Part shown: positions 7,509 to 16,404 of the stretch, piece by piece
How positions within the stretch are numbered: the first letter of the stretch is position 1
Layout: each line of letters starts with the position of its first letter
Assembly (NCBI GenBank): GCA_018269075.1
Contig: JAFDVJ010000008.1
Coordinates: 1 to 64,000 of the forward strand
Source: Acidobacteriota bacterium
GTDB taxonomy: Bacteria; Acidobacteriota; Blastocatellia; Pyrinomonadales; Pyrinomonadaceae
Direction: 5' to 3'
Length of the DNA: 64,000 nt
Notes under the pieces: generated by a model
Databases searched by the model: none
What the model was told of the DNA's origin: nothing
The model's input: the letters and a program-made list of their open reading frames with translations, nothing else
Position numbers and translations under genes: made by a program

Positions 7509-8528
7509 ATGAAAATTCCATTCGAAGGACCGGCGATCTTTTTATTGATTTTGTTTCTCCTGTCGACGGCCGCGTTCGCGCAGACGACGGCGTTCAACTT
7601 TCAGGGCCGCCTCAACGACGGCGGCAATGCGGCGAACGCCAATTACGACTTTCAGTTCAAGCTCTTCGACGCGCTCGCCGGCGGCGCGCAGGTCGGTCCG
7701 ACGATCAACCAGTCGAACATGCAGGTCATTAACGGAATTTTCTCGACGACGCTCAATTTCGGCGGGGGCGTGTTCGACTCCGGTAATCGATTTCTCGAAG
7801 TCTCGATCCGGCCGGCGGGCAGTCCGAACGCTTACGTCGTGCTCGGCGCGCGCCAGCAGCTCTTATCGGTTCCCTATGCGGTCAAGGCGGTAACGGCGAC
7901 GTCGGCCGAGACGGCGGCCGTCGCCGGCAACTCCTATTTACTCGACGGGATTTCGCCTGACGAATTTGTCCGGCTCAATACGGCCAGCGCCGGCAATATC
8001 AACCTTCTCGGAAATATCCAGCAAAGCGGCAATCTGTCGACCGGCGGCACGGCGTCGATCACCGGCAACACGACGGTCGGCGGCAATGCGGCCGTCACCG
8101 GCACGGCGACGATCTCGCAGAATGCCGCCGTCACCGGCAACGCGACGGTCGGCGGAACCTCGACCTTAAACGGCAACGTCATGCAGCCGGCCGCCGCCAA
8201 CGGAACGGCCAAAGCCATGCTCTATGTGTTCAGCAACGGCGTCATCGACCGCTGTTATAACGGCGTCACCGGAAATTCTTCGGGCAATTGCGGTTTTACG
8301 CTGACCCAGCCGCTGGGACCGGTCGGCGTTTACCGGATCAACTTCGGTTTTCAGGTCGATAATCGCTTTGTTTCCGCTACTTCCCGCTACGGCGGTTCGA
8401 TTACCAGCATTCAGAATACGGTTCCGCAATTCCAATTTATCAACAGCACCACGCTCGAGATCTTTATGACGCGAATCGACTCGCCCGCCGATACGACGCC
8501 TTTCGATTTTATGTTGATAGTTTTTTGA
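7509..8528 (+). CDS. secreted protein, paralogue 3 of 3
   Basis: The frame is open from 7257, overlapping the previous gene, but the ATG at 7509 after AGCGAGG begins a signal peptide (MKIPFEGPAIFLLILFLLST) almost identical to that of paralogue 2. The N-terminal domain (about residues 24-140) is shared. The middle is a run of short repeats (GNTTVGGNAAVTGTATISQN and similar, about residues 175-220) resembling hexapeptide-like beta-solenoid rungs, absent from the other two. The C-terminal part again has CYNGVTGN and CGFTLTQPLG. The conserved head with variable middle suggests domain shuffling. Confidence 0.82.
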   Translation: MKIPFEGPAIFLLILFLLSTAAFAQTTAFNFQGRLNDGGNAANANYDFQFKLFDALAGGAQVGPTINQSNMQVINGIFSTTLNFGGGVFDSGNRFLEVSIRPAGSPNAYVVLGARQQLLSVPYAVKAVTATSAETAAVAGNSYLLDGISPDEFVRLNTASAGNINLLGNIQQSGNLSTGGTASITGNTTVGGNAAVTGTATISQNAAVTGNATVGGTSTLNGNVMQPAAANGTAKAMLYVFSNGVIDRCYNGVTGNSSGNCGFTLTQPLGPVGVYRINFGFQVDNRFVSATSRYGGSITSIQNTVPQFQFINSTTLEIFMTRIDSPADTTPFDFMLIVF

Positions 8529-8555
8529 ACCGCTGAGCAATTGGGAGAAATGTTT

Positions 8556-10565
8556 ATGAATAAGATCAGAATTGTCACGATCATCCTATGTCTCTTACCG
8601 GCGGCGGCGGCCTTCGGGCAGCAGCTCAAGCCGACGGAGATCATTTACAGCCGGCTTCCGACGAATCCTTTTCAGGCGCCGCAGGGCACGAACCAGCCGG
8701 CCGTTTGGGCGGTCGGACAGGACGGCTCGAACGACCGTTTTATCACCTACGGCACGATGCCGCGCATCTCGGACGACGGGCGCTTTCTGATCTTCAAGCG
8801 ATTTACCCGAAACACGGCCTCCTACAACCCGTTCGGCGGCTACGCCGACATCTTCATCCGCGAGCTCGCGACCGGTCAGGAGACGCTCGTCAAAAGCCTC
8901 AATTTCGACGAGCCCTCGACGACGCTCTCCTACACGCCCGAGAGCAATCAGGGCGTTTTCGAGATCGTCTACGAGAACGCCGACTTCATCTATAAAATCA
9001 ACCGCGACGGCACGAACCTGACGCGGTTCCCGTGGCTCAACGCCGAATACAGCTTCGACGATTTCCCCATCATCCGGCGCGGCGGCGACCAGCGCATCGC
9101 GGTCAGCAACCGCTCGCTGTTGCCGAACGTCGGCGGATTTTATACGCTCGGCGTCGACGGCGCGAACCGTCAGAAGATCCCGAACACGACCTGCCGCGAC
9201 TACGCGCCCGCGTGGTCGAACGAGAATCAGTTTCTCGCCGCCGGGACCGCTTATCAGGTCTGCAGCGAAACCCTGCCGACGCTCGATACTTACCCGTACT
9301 GGGTCGCTAATCTCTTCAAGATCAAGCCCGACGGCACCGGCCGCCAGCAGCTCACCAATTACCCGGCCAGCCCCGACTGCGCGAACCCGGCCGTGACCTG
9401 TCTGACGCTCGGCTACGTCTGGACGGAAGACAACTCGAAGGTCCTCGCCGCCGGCAGGATCAACGGCGTCAAGGGGCTTTTCGCCTTCAACGCCGACGGC
9501 AGCGGCGCGTTCACCCAGATTCCGACCACGGCCGGCAACGCGCCCGAATACGTCGGCGGCATCGTCCCGGCGCGCGTCGAGCGGAACGTCGTCTCGATCG
9601 GCGGCGGCGTCGCGGCGAGCGCGCAGTTTACGCTCGTCTCGACGATCGGCGAACCGATCGCCGGCCTGACTTCCGTTGGCGGCACCTATAATCTCGCGAG
9701 CGGCTTCTGGGCGAACCCGGTCGTCGTCCGGAAATCGCTCTTCGATTTCGACGGCGACGGCAAGACCGACATCGGCATCTTCCGGCCGTCCGACGGCTCC
9801 TGGTGGTATACGCGGTCGAGCGACAACGGCCCGCGCGTCTTCAGCTTCGGCACCTCATCGGACATCCTGACGCCGGGCGATTTCACCGGCGACGGCAAGG
9901 CCGACATCGCGGTCTGGCGGCCGTCGACCGGCTTCTGGTTCGTGCAAAGAAGCGAGGACAATTCGTTCTTCTCGTTCCCGTTCGGCGCGAGCGGCGATGT
10001 CCCTGCGCCGGCCGACTACGACGGCGACGGCAAGACGGACGCGGCCGTCTTCCGGCCCTCGACGACGACGTGGTTCATTCTCCGGTCGGGCGACGGCGGC
10101 ACGACGATCCAAAACTTCGGGCTCGCCGGCGACAAGCCGGTCGTCGCCGATTTCACGGGCGACGGCAAGACGGACATCGCGATCTACCGGCCGTCGAACG
10201 GGCAGTGGTGGTATCTGAACAGCACCAACGGTCAGGTCGCGGCCTTCCAGTTCGGAAGCTCGGCGGACCGCCCGGTGCCGGGCGATTTCACCGGCGACGG
10301 CAAGGCGGACGCCGCCTTTTTCCGGCCGTCGACCGGCGAATGGTTCATTCTGCGGTCGGAAGATTCGTCGTATTTCTCGACGACGTTCGGCACCGCGGGC
10401 GACGTGCCCGCGCCGGGCGATTACGACGGCGACGGAAAGATCGACACGGCAATTTTCCGCCCGTCGACGAATACCTGGTGGATCAACCGGACGTCGCAGG
10501 GACTCCTTTCGGTCGGCTTCGGAGCGACCGGCGATCAGCCCGTCCCGGCCGCCTACGTTCGTTAA
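8556..10565 (+). CDS. secreted TolB-like propeller with C-terminal FG-GAP/VCBS repeats
   Basis: A start at 8556 is chosen because GGGAGA (8543-8548) lies seven bases before it; upstream TTG/ATG codons overlap that site. The 669-residue product has a signal peptide (MNKIRIVTIILCLLPAAAAF, then GQ). Residues about 25-340 resemble WD40/TolB-type propeller blades (FIRELATGQETLV, IKPDGTGRQQLTN). After a connector (GGGVAASAQFTL) come six repeats of about 48 residues, each with a calcium-binding loop such as DGDGKTDIG followed by FRPS and W. These are typical secreted acidobacterial proteins; ligand and role are unknown. Confidence 0.88.
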   Translation: MNKIRIVTIILCLLPAAAAFGQQLKPTEIIYSRLPTNPFQAPQGTNQPAVWAVGQDGSNDRFITYGTMPRISDDGRFLIFKRFTRNTASYNPFGGYADIFIRELATGQETLVKSLNFDEPSTTLSYTPESNQGVFEIVYENADFIYKINRDGTNLTRFPWLNAEYSFDDFPIIRRGGDQRIAVSNRSLLPNVGGFYTLGVDGANRQKIPNTTCRDYAPAWSNENQFLAAGTAYQVCSETLPTLDTYPYWVANLFKIKPDGTGRQQLTNYPASPDCANPAVTCLTLGYVWTEDNSKVLAAGRINGVKGLFAFNADGSGAFTQIPTTAGNAPEYVGGIVPARVERNVVSIGGGVAASAQFTLVSTIGEPIAGLTSVGGTYNLASGFWANPVVVRKSLFDFDGDGKTDIGIFRPSDGSWWYTRSSDNGPRVFSFGTSSDILTPGDFTGDGKADIAVWRPSTGFWFVQRSEDNSFFSFPFGASGDVPAPADYDGDGKTDAAVFRPSTTTWFILRSGDGGTTIQNFGLAGDKPVVADFTGDGKTDIAIYRPSNGQWWYLNSTNGQVAAFQFGSSADRPVPGDFTGDGKADAAFFRPSTGEWFILRSEDSSYFSTTFGTAGDVPAPGDYDGDGKIDTAIFRPSTNTWWINRTSQGLLSVGFGATGDQPVPAAYVR

Positions 10566-10619
10566 ACCGGATCGTTTGCGCGCGCCGACGGGCCGTTCGT
10601 TCAGCCGGCCGTGATTCCT

Positions 10620-11366
10620 CTATTCGGCCGTGCTGAACGAGAGATTGTTGGCGCCGGTCCGGGCGACGAGGTTGGACGCGTGGCGGAGGCTTTCGAAGGT
10701 GCCGGCGTCGGTCCACCAGCCGTCGAGCTCGGCCCAGGTCATCGTGCCCGCGTCGATGTAGTGGTTGTTGACGTCGGTGATCTCCAATTCGCCGCGCGCC
10801 GACGGCTTGAGCGTCCCGATGACGTCGAAGACCGTGTTGTCGAAAAAGTAGATGCCGATCACCGCGTAATCCGATTTCGGATTTTCGGGCTTTTCCTCGA
10901 TCCGGACGACGCGCGCGCCGTCGAGCTCCGGCACGCCGAAGCGCTGCGGGTCGTGGACCTTCTTGAGCAGGATCTTCGCGCCCCGGCCCTGCTTTCGATA
11001 ATCGTCGGCCGCCTGCCGGATGTTGCCCTCGATGACGTTGTCGCCGAGCACGACGCAGACCGGCTCGTCGTCGGCGAAATGCCGGACGAGCGAGAGCGCG
11101 TCGGCGATCCCGCCTTCGCCCTCCTGATAGGTGTAGTTCAGGTGCTTGAGCCCGAAATCCTTGCCGTTTCCCAAAAGCTGCAGGAAATGGCCCGCGAAAT
11201 TGCCGCCGGTGACGATCATAATGTCCTCGATCCCCGCGTTGATCAGCGTCCGGATCGGGTAATAGATCATCGGTTTATCGTAAACCGGCAACAAATGTTT
11301 GTTCGTAATCTTCGTCAGCGGGAACAGACGGCTTCCGAGCCCGCCCGCCAAAACAACGCCTTTCAT
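10620..11366 (-). CDS. sugar-1-phosphate nucleotidyltransferase (RmlA-like)
   Basis: This 248-residue protein matches the nucleotidyltransferase fold of glucose-1-phosphate thymidylyltransferases: MKGVVLAGGLGSRLFPLTK with the NTP-binding GGxGxRL loop, KHLLPVYDKPMIYYPI, VVLGDNVIEG with the metal-binding Asp, and EEKP. It is shorter than classical RmlA (about 290), as in many polysaccharide-locus paralogues. It would activate a sugar phosphate with a nucleoside triphosphate in the cytoplasm. Its start overlaps the stop of the deacetylase gene by four bases (ATGA), implying translational coupling. The exact sugar and nucleotide cannot be told from sequence. Confidence 0.88.
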   Translation of the reverse strand: MKGVVLAGGLGSRLFPLTKITNKHLLPVYDKPMIYYPIRTLINAGIEDIMIVTGGNFAGHFLQLLGNGKDFGLKHLNYTYQEGEGGIADALSLVRHFADDEPVCVVLGDNVIEGNIRQAADDYRKQGRGAKILLKKVHDPQRFGVPELDGARVVRIEEKPENPKSDYAVIGIYFFDNTVFDVIGTLKPSARGELEITDVNNHYIDAGTMTWAELDGWWTDAGTFESLRHASNLVARTGANNLSFSTAE

Positions 11367-12325
11367 ATTTTTCTGTTAAATCCCAACGCCTGAAATCTGG
11401 CTTCGATTTTCGAAGCGCCGTAAAGGGTGAAACGCGGATAGACGTTCGTTCCCCGCGGCGCGTAATCTTCGCCTACCAGCAGGATATGCCGAATTCCCCG
11501 ATTCTGCAAAAACGCGACCTGTTCGGGACGGTAGCTCCCGTTCGGGAAAGCGTAGATTTCAAGCGGCAGTTCGAGTTTGTCCTTAAAATAATCGACGCAT
11601 TTTTCAAAATCATCCTCGAAAAACGCGTCTTCCTCGAATTTCATCGATTCGTGGCTGTAGGAATGAACGCCGATCTCGTGGGTGCCGGCGATCTCCCGGA
11701 TCTCGTCGCGGCTCATCATCCGCGTCCGCGAAAAGCCCGCGTTTTCGATCAGCTCTTCGAGCCTTTGCCACAGTTCCTCGCGCTCGAGCCGCGGCCGGTT
11801 TTTCAGGAACCGGCTGATCTTCAGCCCGTACCGCACCTTCGCCGCGAAGCTCTCGTTCGCCAGCCGGTGATCGAACCCCGGCAGCGCGATCCCGTCGATC
11901 GCCTTGCGCGACGCCGAATTCAGAAAATCGTAAAGCCTGACGTTCCACATCGGCGCGCCGCTTTCGACGCACGACGGGATGACGTTCATATTCGCCCGGA
12001 GCCCGTGTTTTTTCAGGAGCGGCGCGGCGAATTCGAGAAAATTGTAATAGCCGTCGTCGAACGAGAGCACGGCCGGCGGCTTTTCGCCCGGCGCGGCGGC
12101 GAGCTCGGAAAAGAGCACGACCTCGAACCGGTCTTTCAGAAAGCCGAGCAGATCGTCGAAGATCTCCGGCCTCAGCGGCGACCAGAAAGGATTCTCGTGC
12201 GGCGAGACCTGATGCAGGTTGAGGACCGTCACCAGCTTTTCGCGGCGGATCTTCCGCAGGAGACCCGCGTCCCGGCGCAGAATTTTCTGCAAAACAAAAT
12301 AGCCTTTCTTTAAATGCTCCTTCAT
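11363..12325 (-). CDS. polysaccharide deacetylase (NodB domain)
   Basis: The 320-residue product has NodB-type carbohydrate esterase 4 motifs: LSFDDGYYN (motif 1, catalytic and metal Asp, near residue 95) and HSYSHESM (motif 2, metal-binding His pair). A metal-dependent deacetylase acting on N-acetyl or O-acetyl groups of a glycan is expected. The start MKEHLKKGYF at 12325 is chosen because it overlaps the upstream stop by ATGA; the longer open frame only shadows the formyltransferase gene. No signal peptide is evident, so it may act on cytoplasmic intermediates. Confidence 0.88.
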   Translation of the reverse strand: MKEHLKKGYFVLQKILRRDAGLLRKIRREKLVTVLNLHQVSPHENPFWSPLRPEIFDDLLGFLKDRFEVVLFSELAAAPGEKPPAVLSFDDGYYNFLEFAAPLLKKHGLRANMNVIPSCVESGAPMWNVRLYDFLNSASRKAIDGIALPGFDHRLANESFAAKVRYGLKISRFLKNRPRLEREELWQRLEELIENAGFSRTRMMSRDEIREIAGTHEIGVHSYSHESMKFEEDAFFEDDFEKCVDYFKDKLELPLEIYAFPNGSYRPEQVAFLQNRGIRHILLVGEDYAPRGTNVYPRFTLYGASKIEARFQALGFNRKI

Positions 12326-13146
12326 CGATCCAGCGAAATCAGCCGCAGCCCCGCCGACCGCTCCCGGTGCCGTTCCCGGTCGGCGAAATAATCCCGGTAA
12401 TGCGCCCGAAAGTTCTTTTGCGCGCGGCGCTGCGCCGCCCAGTTCCAGTCGACCGTGTAAAAGGTCGTCCCCTCGTCGATCTCGCTTTGCGGCACCGACG
12501 GCACGTCGCCGCCGCCGGCGAGCCGCGCGACCGCGCGCACGTAGAGGTCGTGGGCGTGCTCCATCACCTTCCAGTGGAGCTCGAAAAAAGTCTCGCCGCC
12601 GTCGAGCGGCGTCTGCTCGGTCGCGATCAGCCGGCCGGTGTCGATCCCGAGGTCGAGCCACATAATCGTGTTCCCGATCAGATGAAACCAGTTTTCGGCA
12701 AGACACCAGTTCGTGCAGTTCGGCCCGCCCTTGACGTAGGGCGAAATGCCGGTGTGCAGGTTGACGATCTTTTTCGAGGCCCGGACGACGCGGCCGCCGA
12801 CAAGGTTCGTGCCCGACACGATCGTCACGTCGGGCGAATGCCGTTCGAGCGTTTCGACGGCGGCCGCGTCGTTCACGTTCCGCACGCGGACGAGCGGCGC
12901 GTCGGGCCAGCCCGGATATTCCGCGTCGTAACGGCGGAGCATCTCGAACCACGTGTCGACGAACAGACGGCCGGTCAGCCGATTGCCGATCCGGTTCAGA
13001 AGCGTCCGCGCGCGGCGCGCCGCCGGCGGCTTTTTGCGCGGGATGTTTTCGGAGACGACGATCGCCGCGACCTCGCAGACCGCCGCGATCTTATGACACA
13101 GGGCGCGCTGGTTGCCCTGATCGCCGACTAACAGAACGACCTTCAT
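12322..13146 (-). CDS. formyltransferase-family protein
   Basis: The 274-residue protein resembles the formyl-tRNA/sugar formyltransferase fold. It begins with a Rossmann-like strand (MKVVLLVGDQGNQRAL) and carries NLHTGISPYVKGGPNCTNW, a variant of the NxHxxxLPxYRG active-site region that uses 10-formyltetrahydrofolate, followed by WLDLGIDTGRLI. By context it would formylate an amino sugar of the surface glycan. Its ATG directly follows the TAG of the amidotransferase gene (TAGATG), and its end overlaps the deacetylase start. The acceptor is unknown. Confidence 0.8.
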   Translation of the reverse strand: MKVVLLVGDQGNQRALCHKIAAVCEVAAIVVSENIPRKKPPAARRARTLLNRIGNRLTGRLFVDTWFEMLRRYDAEYPGWPDAPLVRVRNVNDAAAVETLERHSPDVTIVSGTNLVGGRVVRASKKIVNLHTGISPYVKGGPNCTNWCLAENWFHLIGNTIMWLDLGIDTGRLIATEQTPLDGGETFFELHWKVMEHAHDLYVRAVARLAGGGDVPSVPQSEIDEGTTFYTVDWNWAAQRRAQKNFRAHYRDYFADRERHRERSAGLRLISLDR

Positions 13147-15030
13147 CTAATCGATAAACCTCTGAAACCACAGCTCGAGCATCAGCAGGACCCAGATCTT
13201 CCACGAGTTGTCCTTCGTGTCGTTTTTCTGCTCGTCGATCAGTCTTTCGACCGTCTTCGGCTCGAACAATCCGCGCCCGACGGCTTTTTTCGACAGCAGG
13301 ACATCGCGGGTAAACGACTGCAGCTCGTTCCCGAGCCAGTATTTGATCGGCACCGCAAAGCCCATCTTGGGCCGGTAGATGACCTCCCGCGGGACGAGCC
13401 GCGCGGCCGTCTTCTTCAATAGCGATTTGGTGTCCGTGCCCTGCTGCTTGATGTTTTCCGGCAGGCTGGCCGCGAATTCGATGACCTTGTGATCGAGAAA
13501 CGGCGAGCGCGCTTCGAGCGAGTTGGCCATCGACGCGATGTCGACCTTGACGAGCAGGTCGTTCGGCAGATAATTCATCAGATCGGCGAGCAGCGTCGTG
13601 TCGACGATGCCCTTGCCGTTCGAAGCGCCGAGATATTTCTCGAGAAACCCGATCGGCTTCGAGGCGGCCGTCCGGTTTTGCAGATCGCGGCTGTAAAGCT
13701 CGTTTTTCGCGTCGCCGTCGAACGTGCTGAGCCACAGAAAATAGCGCTCGGCCTTCGACATCGAGGCGGCGCGCAGGAAACGCTGGAACCGGACGAACCG
13801 GTTGCGAAAGTTGGTCGGCGACGGGATCGCCCCGAAGGTCGGCTCGATCAGATACTTGCGCAGCGGCCGCGGCAGCCGGTGATAGGTTTCGGCGAACTTC
13901 ATCGCGACGTGCCGCTCGTAGCCGACGAACGATTCGTCGCCGCCGTCGCCGTTGAGCGCGACCGTCACGAAGCGCCGCGTCTCCTTCGAGACGTAATAGG
14001 TCGGGATCGCCGACGGGTCGGCGTAGGGCTCGCCGTAATGCTCGACGAGCGTCGGCAGGATTTCGAGCGCGTTCGGGCGGACGATGAACTCGTTGTATTC
14101 CGCGCCGACGTGCTCGGCGACGCGTTTCGCGTATTTGAGCTCGCTGTAGTCCTGTTCCTCGAACCCGATCGAGAAGGTTTTGACCGGCTTTTCGCTCTCG
14201 GCGGCCATCAGCGCGACGATCATCGACGAATCGACGCCGCCCGAGAGAAACGCGCCGAGCGGCACTTCCGAGATCAGCCGCATCTTCGTCGCCTCGCGGA
14301 CGATCCGCGTCGTTTCCTCGATCGCCTCCTCTTCGCCGATTTTGATCTTTTTCGAAAAATCCGGCTGCCAGTAGCGCCGCATCTCGATCCGGCCGTCCTG
14401 CCAGCGCAGCCAGTGGCCCGGTTCGAGCTTGCGGATCTCTTTGAAGGCGGTCTGCGGCGCGGGCACGCACAGATACGAGAGATAGCTGTCGATCGCCTCG
14501 TAATCGACCTCGCGCGAGATCTCCGGATGCGCGAGCAGCGCCGTGAATTCCGAGCCGAAAACGAGCGAGCCGTCCTCGCGCAGCGAGTAGAGCAGCGGTT
14601 TTTTGCCGACGCGGTCGCGGGCGACGAAGAGCGAGCGGTCGCGCGCGTCCCAGATCGCGAAGGCGAACATCCCGCGCAGGTGCGTCACGCAGTCGGCGCC
14701 GTACTCGTCGTACAGATGGACGATCACCTCGGTATCGGAATGCGTGTGAAACCGGTGGCCGCGCGCTTCGAGGTCCTCTTTCAGCTCCTGAAAATTGTAG
14801 ATCTCGCCATTGAAGACGATGACCGCCGTTTTTTCCTCGTTCCAGATCGGCTGCTGGCCGCCGGCGAGATCGATGATCGCGAGCCGCCGCATCGCCAGCG
14901 CGACGCCGCCGTCGACGAAAAAGCCGTCCTCGTCCGGCCCGCGGTGAACGATGCAGGCGTTCATCCGTTCGAGTATCTCACGCTCGGCCGGCCGCGATTT
15001 TGCATTTACGAATCCGACAATTCCGCACAT
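13147..15030 (-). CDS. asnB: asparagine synthase (glutamine-hydrolysing) type amidotransferase
   Basis: A full-length 627-residue class II glutamine amidotransferase plus synthetase. Cys2 of MCGIVGFVN is the N-terminal nucleophile releasing ammonia from glutamine; the PP-loop LSGGVDSS lies near residue 262 and binds ATP. RHVAMKFAETY and the C-terminal PFLDHKVIEFAASLP region are typical. It could make asparagine, but in glycan loci such enzymes often amidate uronic acids or belong to exopolysaccharide systems. It is sandwiched without gaps between membrane GT-C and formyltransferase genes (TAAATG at one junction). Confidence 0.9.
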   Translation of the reverse strand: MCGIVGFVNAKSRPAEREILERMNACIVHRGPDEDGFFVDGGVALAMRRLAIIDLAGGQQPIWNEEKTAVIVFNGEIYNFQELKEDLEARGHRFHTHSDTEVIVHLYDEYGADCVTHLRGMFAFAIWDARDRSLFVARDRVGKKPLLYSLREDGSLVFGSEFTALLAHPEISREVDYEAIDSYLSYLCVPAPQTAFKEIRKLEPGHWLRWQDGRIEMRRYWQPDFSKKIKIGEEEAIEETTRIVREATKMRLISEVPLGAFLSGGVDSSMIVALMAAESEKPVKTFSIGFEEQDYSELKYAKRVAEHVGAEYNEFIVRPNALEILPTLVEHYGEPYADPSAIPTYYVSKETRRFVTVALNGDGGDESFVGYERHVAMKFAETYHRLPRPLRKYLIEPTFGAIPSPTNFRNRFVRFQRFLRAASMSKAERYFLWLSTFDGDAKNELYSRDLQNRTAASKPIGFLEKYLGASNGKGIVDTTLLADLMNYLPNDLLVKVDIASMANSLEARSPFLDHKVIEFAASLPENIKQQGTDTKSLLKKTAARLVPREVIYRPKMGFAVPIKYWLGNELQSFTRDVLLSKKAVGRGLFEPKTVERLIDEQKNDTKDNSWKIWVLLMLELWFQRFID

Positions 15031-16398
15031 TTATCCGCCTTTCTCCTTCTTTTCCTTCAAATATTCGTCGATCTGCCGGCGTTTGGCCGCCCGTAGCGCG
15101 AGCCGGTTCTCCTTTTTTTCCTTGCGCAGCTCCCACCCGACCGCGATAAAGATGAACATAAACACCTGGATCTGCGTGCGCTGGCGGTAGGCCGTGCCGA
15201 CGTTGCCCTGAAAGATCGAATAGGCGAGCGTCAGCATCAGCGTAAAGATCAGCACCGGGATCGCGCCCCGCATCCGCGTTTTGATCGTGAACAGCAGCCC
15301 GTAGACGAACAGCGGCAGCAGCGCCCACCAGACCAGTACCTCGGGCAGCGTGATCGCCTGCCGGAGGTTCGCCATCTCCCACGGAAACGGCGCGAGCATC
15401 AGGTAGGTCAGGCCGATCGGAACGGCCGAGATCGCGCCCTGCGTCGTCGAAACGTCGACGTCGCCGCCGAAGCCCGACTGCCCCGAGCGCGAAAGGTCGT
15501 CGCGGCTCCGCTGGACGCTTTCGAGGCTTCCCCACTTGTCGAAATTCTCGGTCGCCGTCCGCGTCACGCCGATATAGGTCAGGGCGACGCCGCAGACGAC
15601 GAGCAGCACGAAACCGCGGAGGATCGCCTTGACCGAGCTGCTCTGCCCGACGATAAAGCTCCCGGCGACGGCGATCGCGACCATATAAAAGATATAGAAC
15701 CTGAGCGAAAGAATGCCGAAGAGCGAGAACAGGAGAAAGATGACCGCGAAGTAGTTGAACTTTTCCTGCAGCTGGAGGACCATCGTCATCGCGAGCACGA
15801 GCAGGAAGATGATCAGCCCGTCCTTGAGCAGCTGGCCCGACCAGATGATGAACGCCGGAAAGACCGCGACCATCACCGCCGCCACCGTCCCGACGCGTTT
15901 GTTGCCGAAGATCTTGTGCGCGCAGAAATAGACCATCGGCGCGGTCGCCGCCCCGATCACCGCGCAGAACGACTGCGCGGCCAGAATGTTGCGGCCCAGC
16001 ACGAGATAGATAAAAGACGTCAGGTAGTTGACGCCCCAGCCCGGCGTTCCGGTGCTCGTCGCCCGAAGATAGTAAGGATCGCCGGCCGGGACGGCGCCCA
16101 TCCAGACATCCAGTATCCGCTGCGCATAGGCGTCGTAGGTCAGCGCGTCGCCGCCGAAGAATTCGCGCATCTGAAAAACGTGCAGATAAACGCCGAAAAT
16201 CAGCCGGAGCACCAGCCCGATCAGAAAGATCTGGACCAGAACCTTGCCGTCCTCGGCACTAACGGTCTGGCGGATCAGGAAGATGATCGGCACGGAAATG
16301 AAGAAAACCAGCGACACCGCCGCGACGCCGTCGGGAAAGGTCACGAACATCATCCCGATGGCGGTGAGGAAAACAAGGATGTAAACTATCTTATCCAT
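15031..16398 (-). CDS. multi-pass membrane protein, GT-C/PMT-like
   Basis: 455 residues with about ten to twelve hydrophobic segments. After the second there is FFGGDALTYDAYAQRIL, with acidic residues in the first large loop as in GT-C glycosyltransferases (family 39/PMT-like), which use polyprenyl-phosphate sugars outside the membrane. The C-terminus is a lysine-rich cytoplasmic tail (EYLKEKKEKGG). It could also be an O-antigen polymerase-like protein; no signature separates the two firmly. It stops one base before the amidotransferase start and is probably co-transcribed with it. Confidence 0.7.
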   Translation of the reverse strand: MDKIVYILVFLTAIGMMFVTFPDGVAAVSLVFFISVPIIFLIRQTVSAEDGKVLVQIFLIGLVLRLIFGVYLHVFQMREFFGGDALTYDAYAQRILDVWMGAVPAGDPYYLRATSTGTPGWGVNYLTSFIYLVLGRNILAAQSFCAVIGAATAPMVYFCAHKIFGNKRVGTVAAVMVAVFPAFIIWSGQLLKDGLIIFLLVLAMTMVLQLQEKFNYFAVIFLLFSLFGILSLRFYIFYMVAIAVAGSFIVGQSSSVKAILRGFVLLVVCGVALTYIGVTRTATENFDKWGSLESVQRSRDDLSRSGQSGFGGDVDVSTTQGAISAVPIGLTYLMLAPFPWEMANLRQAITLPEVLVWWALLPLFVYGLLFTIKTRMRGAIPVLIFTLMLTLAYSIFQGNVGTAYRQRTQIQVFMFIFIAVGWELRKEKKENRLALRAAKRRQIDEYLKEKKEKGG

Positions 16399-16404
16399 TC
16401 AAAA

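Noticed and set aside
5589..8528. Diversity-generating retroelement acting on the paralogue tails
   Set aside because: No reverse transcriptase, no template repeat and no adenine-biased variation are visible.
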